Assembly (NCBI GenBank): GCA_022570795.1
Contig: JAKUDP010000006.1
Span: forward strand, 620,001-684,000
Direction of reading: 5' to 3'
DNA: 64,000 nucleotides
From: Sphaerulina vaccinii
Taxonomy: Eukaryota; Ascomycota; Dothideomycetes; Mycosphaerellales; Mycosphaerellaceae
Under the pieces are notes generated by a model. The model was given only the letters and a program-made list of their open reading frames with translations. It ran no database searches and had not been told where the DNA came from. Shown here piece by piece: positions 53,815 through 64,000 of this stretch (positions within the stretch are counted from its first letter, which is position 1; each line of letters opens with the position of its first letter). A program made the translations under genes and the position numbers.

Positions 53815-56147
53815 ATGGCCGAGATACTTGGTACAGCAGCCAGCGTGATTCAAGTCGCCGAAGCTGGCTTCTCTCTGGCTACCACACTTTACAACTATGC
53901 CAAGTCAGTCAAGAGTGCTGAGAAGGAAATCAAAAAGATCGCAAGAGATGTCAAGCTCACTGCGAAAGTCCTACAACGGACACACGAACAGCTTCAACAC
54001 GATCAGGATGCACAGACATGTACTGAGGAAGCTATCCATGACCTGGAAGATGTTCTAGATGGCTGTAAAGAAGCATTTCAAGAAGTGGACGATGCACTCA
54101 CAAAGTCCATGAGAACTGGAACCGATGGCAAGACTACGATTTCCATGGCGGAGAAGCTCAAATGGCCACTGCGAAGCAACAAACTGGAAGTGCTGAGGGC
54201 CAACCTGGAGAAGCTGAAGACCACGCTACTGCTCATGTTGAGTGTTCTCGCTTATGGTAGCAAGATGTCGCAGAGCAGAGCTGGGACAGCGGAAGTCAAG
54301 GTGGAGCTTACATTGGAGGAGCTGCAGATTCAGAATCTGGTGCAGGCGAAGGATGAAGCGACACAGCGGTATGAAGAGCTTAGTAAGGCTTTTTCAAGAC
54401 TGGAGACTAGGATCAACGAGAGTGCAAGAAGCAATTCGGCCTTCACTGGACTGGAAATCCTTTCGAAAGAGCCTGCAGACAGCTCGACATCAGCTGGCAT
54501 GTTCGGGACAAACACGATCGCTATGTTCGCCGTGGCAGGTGGCAATATGCCGCACGTTGAACCTCGCAGCGAAGACCATCAGACACCAGACCTGGCCCGC
54601 CCCGAAGATCCGATCTCCATCGGGCTAGGGACTTGCGCGTCTGCTGTGAGCAGACTTACAACATCTATTGATGCTGCAACGAAGAAATGGCAGACAGAAC
54701 ACCTCTTCGAGCACAACGAGATCAGGAGATCGTTAGGAATGACCGCTCAGGCCGTCAAAATGCTTATAGCACAACCTTCAGCTACTACGGCCCAGGCAAG
54801 TAACGCAGGTCCTCAGGCGAGTCTATCAGCTGCGCCGCAGAACTCGGGTCAAGCTTCAGTGAATCAAGATTATCAACTACAGCTGGCGCTACTCGAAGAG
54901 CAGAACAAGAAGCGGCTGCTACCAGCGCGAACCACGCAGGATGGTACAGCAGGCCGTGACGGAGAACCATTCCAGACCAGCCCGAATATGGCATCTGGTC
55001 AGACAATGGGCATTGACACGTCGAGGTCTTCCTTCGATACTGGTTCCCAGGGCTTTCCATGGATACTAAACAGGCCTATGCCCCCAGCAGTGGCCCAAAA
55101 TATGATAGGCGGTGCGACACGAGTCTCTCCACAGGCTTATTCCCTACAGCAGGCTCTGTTGGCGAGGCAGCAACAGGCAATGCAGCAGCCCATGGCTCAG
55201 CAACAAGCTCAGCAAAATCACTGTGCCAGGCAGTCCCCATCAGCAGTTCACCTTTTAGCCACGCCGAGTGCTAGTATGCCGCAACAAGCTCAGCAGATGC
55301 AGAACATGCCGCCATATACCATTCAGCCTGCGATAGCAGACTCTGGCATCGACAAGTACATGAGCCCCCCAGAGATCAACATCGACTTTGCGCCACCTTC
55401 GAATGGGACAACAGATGACAGAGGCGTCAAAAGGTCTGCAGATGATGCACTTAGCCCGCCAACTCGAAGTAGGTCACAACTTGCGCACCTTGAGCATACA
55501 CACTAACACGAGTCTTAGCGAATCGCGTACGTGCAAAGTCAGACCCACACGTATCTTCTTCGATACGAAGGATAAAGAGTTCATCTGATCACCTGGGACA
55601 AGACTTGAGGAAGAGAGGCAGAACCGAGAGGTCAAAAGTAGACGACATTCCATGCCGCGAAACATGCGGACACGTCTTCAGCCGGTCCTGCGATGAGAAG
55701 AAGCACTACATGCGATCCCATGCGCCGGAAACTCCACTGCCATACTCCTGCCAAGACTGCGCAACCACGGACAAGAAGAAACGCTTTCTGCACCCGAAAG
55801 ATCTTGACCGACATATGAGGCAGGTACACCGCGTTGGATCCGAGCGTACAGATGCTGTGTCACCACCGCTGGTCGAAGGGAAGGACAATTTACATGAACT
55901 TGCCATCAATGCGCCGCCAAGATCAATGGGTTTTGGCAGGCGTATGAAAATTGAAGACTGCGATAAAGCAGAGGATGAAAGCGACAGCAATTCCGAGGAC
56001 GACGATGATGTGGTCCATGACTTGCTTCGAAGGTGGACGAATATTGAAAACATCCACAAAGATCGAGACCTCACGACGCATCAAAACATGTTCGAAGAGG
56101 ATGCAGACCAGAACGCGCAAGTTCGTCTGCCAGATATTGGGTTGTGA
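53815..56147 (+). CDS. Fungal STAND-type N-terminal domain fused to C2H2 zinc finger
   Basis: Exons 53815-55468 and 55519-56147 give 760 residues; the intron starts GTAGGT, has a CACTAAC branch site and ends CTTAG, and splicing gives PPTRTNRVRAKSD. Residues 1-150 match the fungal N-terminal domain seen on NLR/STAND proteins (MAEILGTAASVIQVAEAG ... LYNYAKSVKSAEKEIKKIAR), a helical bundle. A coiled-coil stretch follows (EATQRYEELSKAFSRLETRI). The middle is Gln/Ala-rich (LARQQQAMQQPMAQQQAQQN). The C-terminal part has a C2H2 finger (CRETCGHVFSRSCDEKKHYM, RSH) and a second looser CxxC-x17-H-x4-H finger, then an acidic segment (DESDSNSEDDDD). There is no NACHT or NB-ARC. Function unknown; possibly a signalling or nuclear protein. 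Confidence 0.8.
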
Positions 56148-56330
56148 CAGCCACCATCGCAAAAAGCTAAGCCCGAGATCTGCTGTCTTGAGTGAGTGTA
56201 TCTATCCCGAAGCTGTACCTTACAACCTACTATACACCTGATCAACGCCACCTCCTCACATCGTCGATTGTTGCCTGTGACCAAGAGAGTCTTGTTACCG
56301 CCGCTACCTCAGCTCAGGTCCAGCTTACTC

Positions 56331-57267
56331 CTATTTGTACGTATCCCAGGAATGTATTTCAGGCGCACCCTGCGGCGGACTAACATTCTGATCAAACAGC
56401 CCAATCACATTGCCTATTACAGCGCGTCAGCATCAAAATCCCCACAACTCCCAACCACATCACAAGCAGTACTTACCCGCATCCCTATAATTGCAAACCG
56501 TATAATAAGGCTCCACACTCCCCGCATTCGCCAACCCATAAGGACAATACTGCGTCGCACAACCAAAGTACAGCGTACCCTTCCACACAAGCTGAGTCAT
56601 ATGCGCAAATTGTTCGAAGTAAGTCATGTCAGGATAAGGTTGACCGTATTGGTTGTAGAAGTATGCGACTTCGGCATTGTACCAGAGATCGGTAATGCAG
56701 CCTGAGATGTTGTTGGCTGGGAGACCGCCTGCGATGTTTTGGCCGGCGTAGGGGTCGTATTGTCTGCCAATGATGTTAGGGAGAGGGGGATTGGATGGGA
56801 GGATAGTCAGCGAGCGCGACTTACAGGTCGTGGCCGTATGTGCAGGATTGAGCGACTAGTTGCGCGGTGTATGCTAGCCATGGGTCCCATTGCATGTCGT
56901 AGGCCTGATGATGTCGTTAGTATATGTATATGGAGAGGTTTTCGACACGTGATGAACTCACTCCATGATCCTCGCGATGGTAATTGGTGTGCACCAGGCA
57001 CTCGTTCTGGTACCAGTCGCCCTCGTAACCATCGTCGAACCAATCCGTGGCTAGCTGTTGGTTTGCAGCGTCCGTATTGCGAGCATGGAGTTCTCTCTTC
57101 CTGAGCTTCTCTTCATGGGGAAGCTGCTCTTCTTCGTGTCTGCGTTGTCGCTTGTGTTTCGCGATTTTGTCGTGCGCGTGCGCGTGAGGGTGAGGATGAG
57201 CGTGAGGTGAAGCAAGTGATGTTAGCGCGTTAGACAGCAATGCTGCCACGATGAGGAGTGATCGCAT
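56331..57267 (-). CDS. Secreted CAP (SCP/PR-1-like) protein with His-rich propeptide
   Basis: Four exons: 57267-56962, 56904-56825, 56763-56477 and 56413-56331; 251 residues. All introns have GTGAGT or GTAAGT. Signal peptide MRSLLIVAALLSNALTSLAS. A propeptide of HAHPHPHAHAH and basic KR/RKR sites follows to about residue 70. The CAP fold is complete: CLVHTNYHREDHG, MQWDPWLAYTAQLVA, GQNIAGG, TYFEQFAHMTQLVWKGT, FGCATQYC and VCNYRDAGNV, giving the CAP1 and CAP2 signatures and four or more disulfide cysteines. Pry1 of yeast, a relative, binds and exports sterols; plant-pathogen PR-1-like proteins are secreted too. The His-rich stretch could bind metal, which is inference. It is tail to tail with the zinc-finger gene, 183 bases apart. 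Confidence 0.85.
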
Positions 57268-58818
57268 GTTTGTTGAAAGAATGTGGTGGCTGAGAGGGAA
57301 ACCTGCTGTTCAGTGGATGTGTATCGTCGTGAAGTGCCGTCGGTCAAGGAGAGGAGCGACCTTGGGGCAAGGGCGAGAGGAGAGGAGTTCATCCCATGTT
57401 ATTATGCCTACCACTTTGACTCCATCAATGGTCGGGATGCCTAGTGTTCGGGGTTTTTTGCATGTCGTTCCTGGATGGCGGCAATAGTGACAGCCAGGTC
57501 CCGTGAACCTTATCAAGGTCAACCTTGACTTCTGCTTCCCTCGTGGTCTGCAGAAGCGGCAGAGATCGAAATGAGCGTGCACGTGCGTGCGCGAAAAGCG
57601 AGCACAAAGATGAGTGAACGCCCTTTCATTTGCTCAAATTGTGGCAGTGACTTGCTTGTCGCATGCGAGAATGCAAGCACCTCAAGCTGAAAAGAAGTCT
57701 GAGCCGTGAAAGTCGATCGTGACGTTCAAAGACTTTGAAAGACTTTGAAAGAAAAGCGGAGGCCACCAGAACCAACAATTTAAGGATGTGATATGCAGGT
57801 GATAGCCCACGGTGGGCAAAGCTTGGGTAAGGCCTCAGGATCCTGGCGTGAAACAGCCATACACAGTGCACGGCGTCATAGCATCGCAGCAGTAAAGTCG
57901 TAGCAGTCGTAGCAGATGTGCTAGGTGAAGGACTTCGATGGTCTTTCGACTGCTTCCCACCTGCTCAGAACTGACCCGATTCGAAGAGTGATGATAGCGA
58001 GCATGTTCAGTGCAGAAATTCGAGAACATGATCTGCTGGTCCGGCCACAGCTCCCGTTCTTCGTTCGCGAGCGTCCGAACGAGACGCTTGGACAATGCAA
58101 ATACTGCACAGATCGTAGCACACGCGCTTAGTCATGGAAAGTAGTCAGGAGTTTTGAGCTCCAGACGCGCGTGGGTAGATGTGTTCATCCTTGGTCAGTC
58201 TCAGCATTGTGACGTCCATGGCCGGGTACGCTGTCCGGGAAGGTTGTGCTGAACATGTTGGTTGTCAATGCCCGATCTTGACGACGTGACCGCCAAGCCG
58301 AGCAGTAAGTCTCGACTGCCAACCGATGAGCATCCTGAGACATAGACCATAGCTGCACACTGCCGACAGGATAGATGCGTCTCAGGTCCTTGCTTCGAGT
58401 ACCACGATGTGCCTGCGAGCTGATCGTTTGGTATCCAAGAGGAGGAGCAGTCGTTGCTCGCCGTAGAGCTGCCGAACTTAGGTTCAGAGGTCGCGATGTC
58501 ACGAGTCCAACGCCGATCAGCACAGCGCATTCGATCATTCGCATGACAGCAGTAGCGAGTGAGCTTCTAGAAGTCCTGCGGGGTCCATATAGCAGTAGGT
58601 TCTTCGGCAGCAGCAACGTGTTGGGCCTTTTAGACTGCCGGGCGAATTTAACTTCGACCGCGAGTGGTCCGAATACGTGAGGATGGTGAAGCGTGTTTTG
58701 AAACGCCATAATGTCTGCTGAGCGTTCTTAGGATGCTTGTAACCTCTGCCCCTTCTGTGAATGAGCGTAGCCAGGAGGCATTGGACACAGCATAAGTGGG
58801 ACAACAGCACAGAGTTCG
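57268..58818. other. Intergenic, no gene recognised
   Basis: About 1.55 kb. A minus frame of 174 codons with an ATG at 58709 (end 58185) has no identifiable domain. A tandem AAAGACTTTG pair lies near 57729-57750. The rest is without structure that I can see. Confidence 0.4.
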
Positions 58819-60485
58819 CTATCCCATGACGAACGCTTCCAGGTGACCTTCGTCGTCCATGCCTTGCCATACTTCAGCAAGAGTGATGCCGATAGCTTTG
58901 CGGTAGATTTTGTCGTCTCTTCGCTCGATCCACATTGTATGACAGGATTGTGTCTCAGCAGAGGGTAGATCCGAGCTACCACTTGTGACTGATCTGGCGT
59001 AGTCGAAGCTTCTTGCTATGCTCTGTTGAGGTGCTCCGGCTTCAGTCTGCGTGCGGGATCTTGGCCCAGCCTCGTCCTCGTCAAGCCAATCGATAACAAG
59101 GTCTTGCTCGTTATCAATCAAACCACAAATGCAGAGCGTGCTTAGCTACCTTGGCCGACAGAAAAATAGGGACATCTGGACATACTCGTGGGTGCCATCA
59201 GCTATCTCCAGTGTACCTTGACAATCTGGCACCAGCGAAATAACTCCTATGCTAGCATGAGGCTACATCGCACGAGCGAGTGATGCGAGCTGTGGACTGA
59301 CCCAGACATGCGAAAGATTGAGAAGCGGGCAGTGTTAGCCTGGAATTCCAAGCTTGGCAGGCGTCTATCGCCGTTCGCGTGAGAAATGTCAACGTCCATG
59401 CGAGCGAAGACAGCTGGGGGTCTGTGACTGTGGTCGATGACCCACGAATGTTGACCGAATGTTTCTTCAACTCCACAAAGCTTTGTATTGCGAAGGCAAC
59501 ATTGGATGATATCCTGATCCATGGTAGCAGTCGTGCTGAATATGACTGCGCACAGCTGCTGAGCAGGCCCCATCCATCCTGCCCAGGTCCAGCTAGGGTA
59601 ATTGTGATACCTTTCAGTGGGCCCCACCGGCTGCCATAGCAAAGCACTAAAGATTCTGCGAATTGGTAGTCCTAGCCTGTAGAAGTCTTTACTATCTGGG
59701 GTATAATCTCCTAGAATGCCTCTTACTCCGTTCAGGACGTCGATGCGTGCACCCAATGATCGACGAGTGTATGTAGCGATGAGCTCAGTATATGTATGCC
59801 ACAGATCCGATCTGGGGTTGGTACCAATGGTTTCCAGATATGATGGCAAGCCACTTCGATGCACCGCGCATCTGTAGTAGACCCCAGCCGGAGTAAAGAG
59901 AAGGAGACGCTTTGAGAGGATGATCTCTTGCAGAGTCCAGGCGCGTGTATCCCAGAGCGTATCGGAAAAGACGTCGCGAGTCCTGGAGTCTGACCTGCTA
60001 GACCGAGAAGTTCGTAGACAAGGAAACCCTTCCCGAGCATCTTTCGCGCAAGCTGCAACCATTGTGGCCACTGCGGACCCGTAAATCCGGTGCATCTGAC
60101 GAATTTGTTGTTGCGAGTGACATGCGTCTTGCTGATTGATACACAGCGCATCTATCCATAGCAGCTGTTCTCCGATAGCCTCGCATGTCTCGAGAGCGTC
60201 GGATACGGCTTGTGGTAGATTCGGTGGGATCGAGCAGCCGGGTTTCAGTCCTAATGGCACCGCTCCTTGTTCCCAGACATATGAGAGCGCGACATAACGC
60301 GAGAACTCTGTAGCAGATACTATCTGTCGACTCAGAACGTCGATTAAATGCATATTATGAGGCCATGGGCAAGAATGACTGTCGAAACGACCACCGACAG
60401 GCATGCACACTTTACCTTGGCCCACCTCGCAAGCCTTGAGGAACCGTTTCAAGGACTTCAGGTCAGCTCTGATGGGAGCCGACAT
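58819..60485 (-). CDS. HET-domain (heterokaryon incompatibility) protein
   Basis: Exons 60485-59302, 59251-59150 and 59059-58819 give 508 residues. The HET core is clear: RYVALSYVWEQGAVPLGL near residue 67, then LPQAVSDALETCEAIGEQLL, WIDALCINQQDACHSQQQIR, MHRIYGSAVATMVAACA, and RAWTLQEIILSKRLLLF. The C-terminal part carries YPSWTWAGWMG, usual for the family, and YRKAIGITLAEVW. The second intron (90 bases, CCAAG/GTAGCT to GGCCAAG) is my choice because unspliced reading meets TAG at once; this join is the weakest. HET proteins trigger cell death on fusion of unlike strains; this one stands alone, without an obvious partner gene beside it. Confidence 0.82.
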
Positions 60486-61038
60486 CGCCAGCTGGTCCTG
60501 CTGGGTCGTGGCGCAATCTCGCTGAAGACAATGGCATGAAAAGGCACGCGGTGTACACTAGCAGAAGACGTGAGTTATGCTTGAACAGTCAGAAGACTTA
60601 CCATTGCGAGAGCAGAGGATGATCAGGTCTGGGAGCTGAGAGTGAGGCCGCGTTACACAACTGTCCGGCTGTGCAGCTTCGCATTGAAGGCATGCGGGTT
60701 TTCCCAGCACGAGGGTGATGAGGTCTATGAACGCTGATGTCGACGTTTCCGTATGGCAAGTTCCACCACCTCACACCCGGATGCTGTCCACGAGGTAGGG
60801 CTGCCATCGCTGTCGTGTCTTTTACGCTCTTCGTCAAAGTCGTAGTATAGGTGAGGTTGAAGGAGGAAGCGAGGCGGAGCGGAAAGGCATGACGTGGAGC
60901 TCTTCAAAAGTGCCAAGACAGAGCTTCTTACGCGGTTCGAGGCGAGGCGAGGTCTCTCCAGGCGACCACAGCATCTCTGTCTCGACATCTACATACACCT
61001 GATGAGCATTCTCCTTGCATAGCCCGGCGCGTCCCACC
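60486..61038. promoter_or_regulatory. Divergent promoter region of HET and PAN1 genes
   Basis: About 550 bases between head-to-head genes. No frame of interest and no clear TATA box. The stretch just before the PAN1 ATG (CGTCCCACCATG) is a good start context. Confidence 0.45.
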
Positions 61039-64000
61039 ATGTTCTCCGGGTCCAACTCCTACTTGGGAGGCGGCAACAGTGCTCGCGGGGGTCCGCAGCA
61101 GCAGCCATATGGACAGCAGTTCGGCCAGCCACAGCAACAACCACAGGGCTTTGGTCAAGCTCCTCTACAGCAGCAATATACTCGATATCCAGCCGGCGGA
61201 CTACAGCCTCAAGCAACGGGCTTTCCTCAACAGCCTCCGCAGCAGCAGCAATATGGCGGGTTCCAGCAACCTCAGCCTACAGGCTACCAACAGCCCCAAC
61301 CGACTGGCTTTCAGCAGCAGCAGCCACCTCCACAGATCAATGTACAACAGACCGGATTTCAGCAGCCACAGCAGACTGGATTCCAGCAACCTCAGCCTCC
61401 GCAGCCAATGCGCCCACAAGCGACTGGCATGACTAGCAACGATGTGGCCAACTCATTTCGATCGTCTGCTTCCCAGGCACCACCGCCTGTGCCTGCGAAG
61501 ACTGGCAGCAAGATCCCCAACATCCGATTGAGCTTCATTACTGCGCAGGATCAGGCCAAGTTCGAGCAGCTGTTCAAGAGCGCGACAGGAGGCGACCAGG
61601 CGTTGAGCGGAGACAAGGCTAGGGACATCTTGTTGAGGAGTAAGCTGGACGGTAACAACCTGGCGCAGATATGGACACTGTCAGATACCACCAAGTCAGG
61701 GCAGCTGCTCTTCCCAGAGTTCGCGCTGAGCATGTATCTCTGCAATATCGCGCTCACGGGCAAGGCGTTACCCAGCTCTTTGCCAGATAAGGTCAAGAAT
61801 GAGGTGTCGAGTATGGTGGATATCATCTCTTTCAACGTGGACGATACTCCGAGCGCCCGCAGCGAGCCTCCAACGATTCAGCAGCCACAAGCGCAGAATC
61901 CCAGCAACCAGCAGCTCCTCACTCAGCTTACTGCTCAGCCTACTGGTTTCCAGGTACCGCAGGCTACAGGATACCAGCAACAGCTACAGCCGCAAGCAAC
62001 TGGATATATGCCATCACCACAGGGCTACACTGGACCACGTCCGCCTATGCCTCCAATGCCTACAGGCTTCGGCAACAATCTTACCCCGGGACTTTCTTCG
62101 CAACCAACTGGCCTGACTCCACAGCAGACTGGCTATCCAATGGCTCAGCCTCTCAATGCGCAGCCCACAGGGCGACCAGGCCAGTGGGGCTTGGTAAATG
62201 CGCCAGCAGCTGGTCTACCAAACCTGCAGGCTCTACAGAACCAGATGATGCCACAGCCAGGAAGAGAAGCAGGATTCAGTGCTCAGGGGTTGCGTGGTAA
62301 TGCTACAGTGCCGTGGGCAGTTACAAAAGATGAGAAGAAGATTTACGATGATATGTTCAAGGCATGGGATGGATTTGGTAAGGGCTACATCTCTGGTGCT
62401 CAGTCACTCGAGATATTTGGACAGTCGGGCTTGAACAAGCAGGATCTTGAGCGTATCTGGACGCTGAGTGACCCGCACAATAAAGGCCGACTGAATCTGG
62501 ACGAATTCGCAGTCGCCATGCATCTGATCTATCGAGCCCTCAATGGCTATCCCGTACCGAATCAGCTCCCGCCTGAGCTTATCCCACCTTCGACGCGAAA
62601 CATCAATTCGAGTATCGATGCCATGAAGGGACTGCTTGGGCGAGATGCCGAAGAGCGCAAGTCGTCTGGCGCGTTCTTGCAGCCGCAGAAAACAGGCGTC
62701 AGCTACCTGAAGGGCCACTCGTTCCGTGGGAATGGAGCAGCTGGTGCCCGCAAAGATGCGACAGTGTTTAAGAACAATGACGATGCTGTCGGATATCGAT
62801 CTTCTGCTAGGCGTAGGATTGGGCAGAACGGAAGAGACGCATCACCAGCTTCAAGCGACACAAGCAGTGTACCAACGGACGAGATGAGCATTGAGCAACT
62901 GAAGAAGACGATTCGCGAGAAGCAGGTTCTGCTTGATGCGATGGACTTTGAAGATGAAGGCAGTGCTGAGCAAGAGGACGCCTTAGATCGCAAGGACAGA
63001 AAGGAGGCAGAAGAGCTGTTCAGACGCATTCGAAATATACAGGAGGATCTCGATACACATCCGAACAGTGCGTACAAGACGGGCGATTCCGATGCTGAAC
63101 GTCGTTCTCTGCAGAGACAGTTGCGCGGGTTACAGGATCGTCTGCCAGAGCTTGCGAGCCATGTGCGAAGATGTGAGCGTGCTATTGCAGATGCTCAGCT
63201 TGAGCTGTTCAGGCTGAAGGATGCCAAGGCAAATCCTGGCTCAGCACCAGCAATCGTTGGTACTGGGCCAGGAGGTGCGGTGACAGAAAGCGATCGTCTG
63301 AAGGCCAGAGCCAAGGCAATGATGCAGCAAAGATCAGCTGCATTGAGTGGCAAAAAGGTCGAGCCCGCGGACGATGGCCGAGGCGCCGCAGCCAGGCTGG
63401 AAGAAGAGAGCAAGCGCGTCACTCGCGAGCGTGAGGATAACGAAAAGATGGTTCGTGATGTTGAAGAGAGCGTGACAGAATACAGCAAGGGCTTGGAATC
63501 TAGCTTGAAGGAGGGCGCCGAAAGCGCTTCTGATGAGCACGAAAGACGGCGATGGCAGGATGGTCTTGGTGTCGAGGACGAGGTGAAGGATTTCATTTTC
63601 GATCTGCAGCGCAGCTCGCGATCTGCACGGGTGCGGAATGAGGAGAAGTCACAATCACGACCGAAGCCCGTCGAGGACGATACTCGGACGAGTACGCCTA
63701 CCACAAGGACAGAAAGTCCTGCTTCATCGCGGCAACCCGCTGCTTCGTCTCCTGCCACAACCGGATCCTCGTACTCGAGCTACAAGACTGCGGAAGAGCG
63801 CGCCGCTTTCATCAAGCAGCAAGCTGAACAGCGTATGGCTGAGCGTCTTGCCGCGCTTGGCCTCAAAGCGCCCTCGAGGAGTGGTGCCGAAAGCCCTGCT
63901 CAGCGCGCCGAACGAGAGCGCAAGGAACGAGATGACAAGCTGCGACGTGCAGAAGAGGAAGATGCGAAACGTGAGCAAGAACGCCAAGCCAGGATCAATG
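61039..64000 (+). CDS. PAN1: Pan1, actin/endocytosis EH-domain scaffold, 3' end cut by window
   Basis: Open without a stop from the ATG at 61039 to the right edge: 987 residues of an incomplete protein. The N-terminus is Gln-rich with about fourteen QxTG motifs (for example LQPQATG, PQPTG, VQQTG), the Prk1/Ark1 kinase sites of yeast Pan1. EH domain 1 is at about 165-245 ([20 protein letters not shown] ... [17 protein letters not shown]). EH domain 2 is at about 428-515 ([16 protein letters not shown] ... [20 protein letters not shown]). A long charged coiled-coil follows from about 610, ending in Glu/Arg/Lys-rich repeats ([20 protein letters not shown]). Family role: cortical patch scaffold that recruits End3, Sla1 and Arp2/3 for endocytosis. 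Long minus-strand frames opposite are shadows. Confidence 0.95.
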   Translation, partial: MFSGSNSYLGGGNSARGGPQQQPYGQQFGQPQQQPQGFGQAPLQQQYTRYPAGGLQPQATGFPQQPPQQQQYGGFQQPQPTGYQQPQPTGFQQQQPPPQINVQQTGFQQPQQTGFQQPQPPQPMRPQATGMTSNDVANSFRSSASQAPPPVPAKTGSKIPNIRLSFITAQDQAKFEQLFKSATGGDQALSGDKARDILLRSKLDGNNLAQIWTLSDTTKSGQLLFPEFALSMYLCNIALTGKALPSSLPDKVKNEVSSMVDIISFNVDDTPSARSEPPTIQQPQAQNPSNQQLLTQLTAQPTGFQVPQATGYQQQLQPQATGYMPSPQGYTGPRPPMPPMPTGFGNNLTPGLSSQPTGLTPQQTGYPMAQPLNAQPTGRPGQWGLVNAPAAGLPNLQALQNQMMPQPGREAGFSAQGLRGNATVPWAVTKDEKKIYDDMFKAWDGFGKGYISGAQSLEIFGQSGLNKQDLERIWTLSDPHNKGRLNLDEFAVAMHLIYRALNGYPVPNQLPPELIPPSTRNINSSIDAMKGLLGRDAEERKSSGAFLQPQKTGVSYLKGHSFRGNGAAGARKDATVFKNNDDAVGYRSSARRRIGQNGRDASPASSDTSSVPTDEMSIEQLKKTIREKQVLLDAMDFEDEGSAEQEDALDRKDRKEAEELFRRIRNIQEDLDTHPNSAYKTGDSDAERRSLQRQLRGLQDRLPELASHVRRCERAIADAQLELFRLKDAKANPGSAPAIVGTGPGGAVTESDRLKARAKAMMQQRSAALSGKKVEPADDGRGAAARLEEESKRVTREREDNEKMVRDVEESVTEYSKGLESSLKEGAESASDEHERRRWQDGLGVEDEVKDFIFDLQRSSRSARVRNEEKSQSRPKPVEDDTRTSTPTTRTESPASSRQPAASSPATTGSSYSSYKTAEERAAFIKQQAEQRMAERLAALGLKAPSRSGAESPAQRAERERKERDDKLRRAEEEDAKREQERQARIN

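Noticed and set aside
59060..59149. TAG near 59148 in the HET gene read as a fifth lesion
   Set aside because: A 90-base GT..AG intron with phase-matching ends removes it and keeps the C-terminal frame, so splicing is the simpler reading.
63195..63758. 187-residue minus-strand frame (and others) opposite PAN1
   Set aside because: Ser/Leu-rich antisense reading of the coiled-coil coding region; shadow.
1..64000. CRISPR arrays, rRNA genes, prokaryotic operons or riboswitches
   Set aside because: None seen; intron structure and gene families are fungal nuclear.

Overview
This window is nuclear DNA of a filamentous ascomycete, most likely a dothideomycete of the Mycosphaerella/Capnodiales kind. 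That placement rests on gene content and architecture, not on a marker gene. Introns are 50-150 bases with GT..AG ends and CTRAY-type branch points, genes lie on both strands without operons, and the families are typical of Pezizomycotina: Zn2Cys6 regulator, HET domain, CFEM, fungal STAND N-terminal domain, hybrid histidine kinase, DUF6604, sphingolipid C9-methyltransferase. Many real genes are split by introns, so I rebuilt exons by hand; joins are given in each entry and none was confirmed by transcripts. Layout: 1-14 kb holds a partial F-box gene, BUD23 and SVP26 (divergent), a second F-box gene, an aldehyde dehydrogenase next to an FAD amine-oxidase-like enzyme, and a SAM/PH polarity-type protein. 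14.3-17.2 kb is a gene-poor leader with a short transposon-like inverted repeat, before a PRO1/NosA-like Zn2Cys6 regulator (17.2-19.3 kb). 20-26 kb holds a conserved protein of unknown function, a third F-box gene whose 5' region is duplicated behind it, and a hybrid histidine kinase with a frame break. 27-36.6 kb is accessory: a small secreted protein with two cystine-knot-like cysteine modules, a Frag1/Sfk1 membrane protein, then five plus-strand genes of ubiquitin-system type (two tandem BTB paralogues, two ubiquitin-like paralogues, one short F-box-like protein), then a CFEM GPI-anchor protein. 37-46.6 kb has a MITE with clean target duplication 80 bases before a methyltransferase gene, a secreted HExxH protein, a DUF6604 protein with a frame break, a minisatellite, and a C2H2 protein with an in-frame stop. 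48-64 kb has the sphingolipid C9-methyltransferase, an ArfGAP-UBA protein with NPF motifs, a fungal STAND-N/zinc-finger fusion, a CAP (PR-1-like) secreted protein, a HET protein, and PAN1 running off the right edge. How they work together: housekeeping membrane-traffic and lipid genes (SVP26, ArfGAP, PAN1, C9-methyltransferase) flank islands of secreted, self/non-self and ubiquitin-type genes. The most unusual part is 30.06-35.09 kb, where ubiquitin-like proteins with very ubiquitin-like folds but altered C-terminal tails (LRLVGT and LRLRGS in place of LRLRGG) sit beside BTB and F-box-like adaptor genes. Four genes in the window each carry exactly one lesion or apparent lesion in an otherwise open reading frame.
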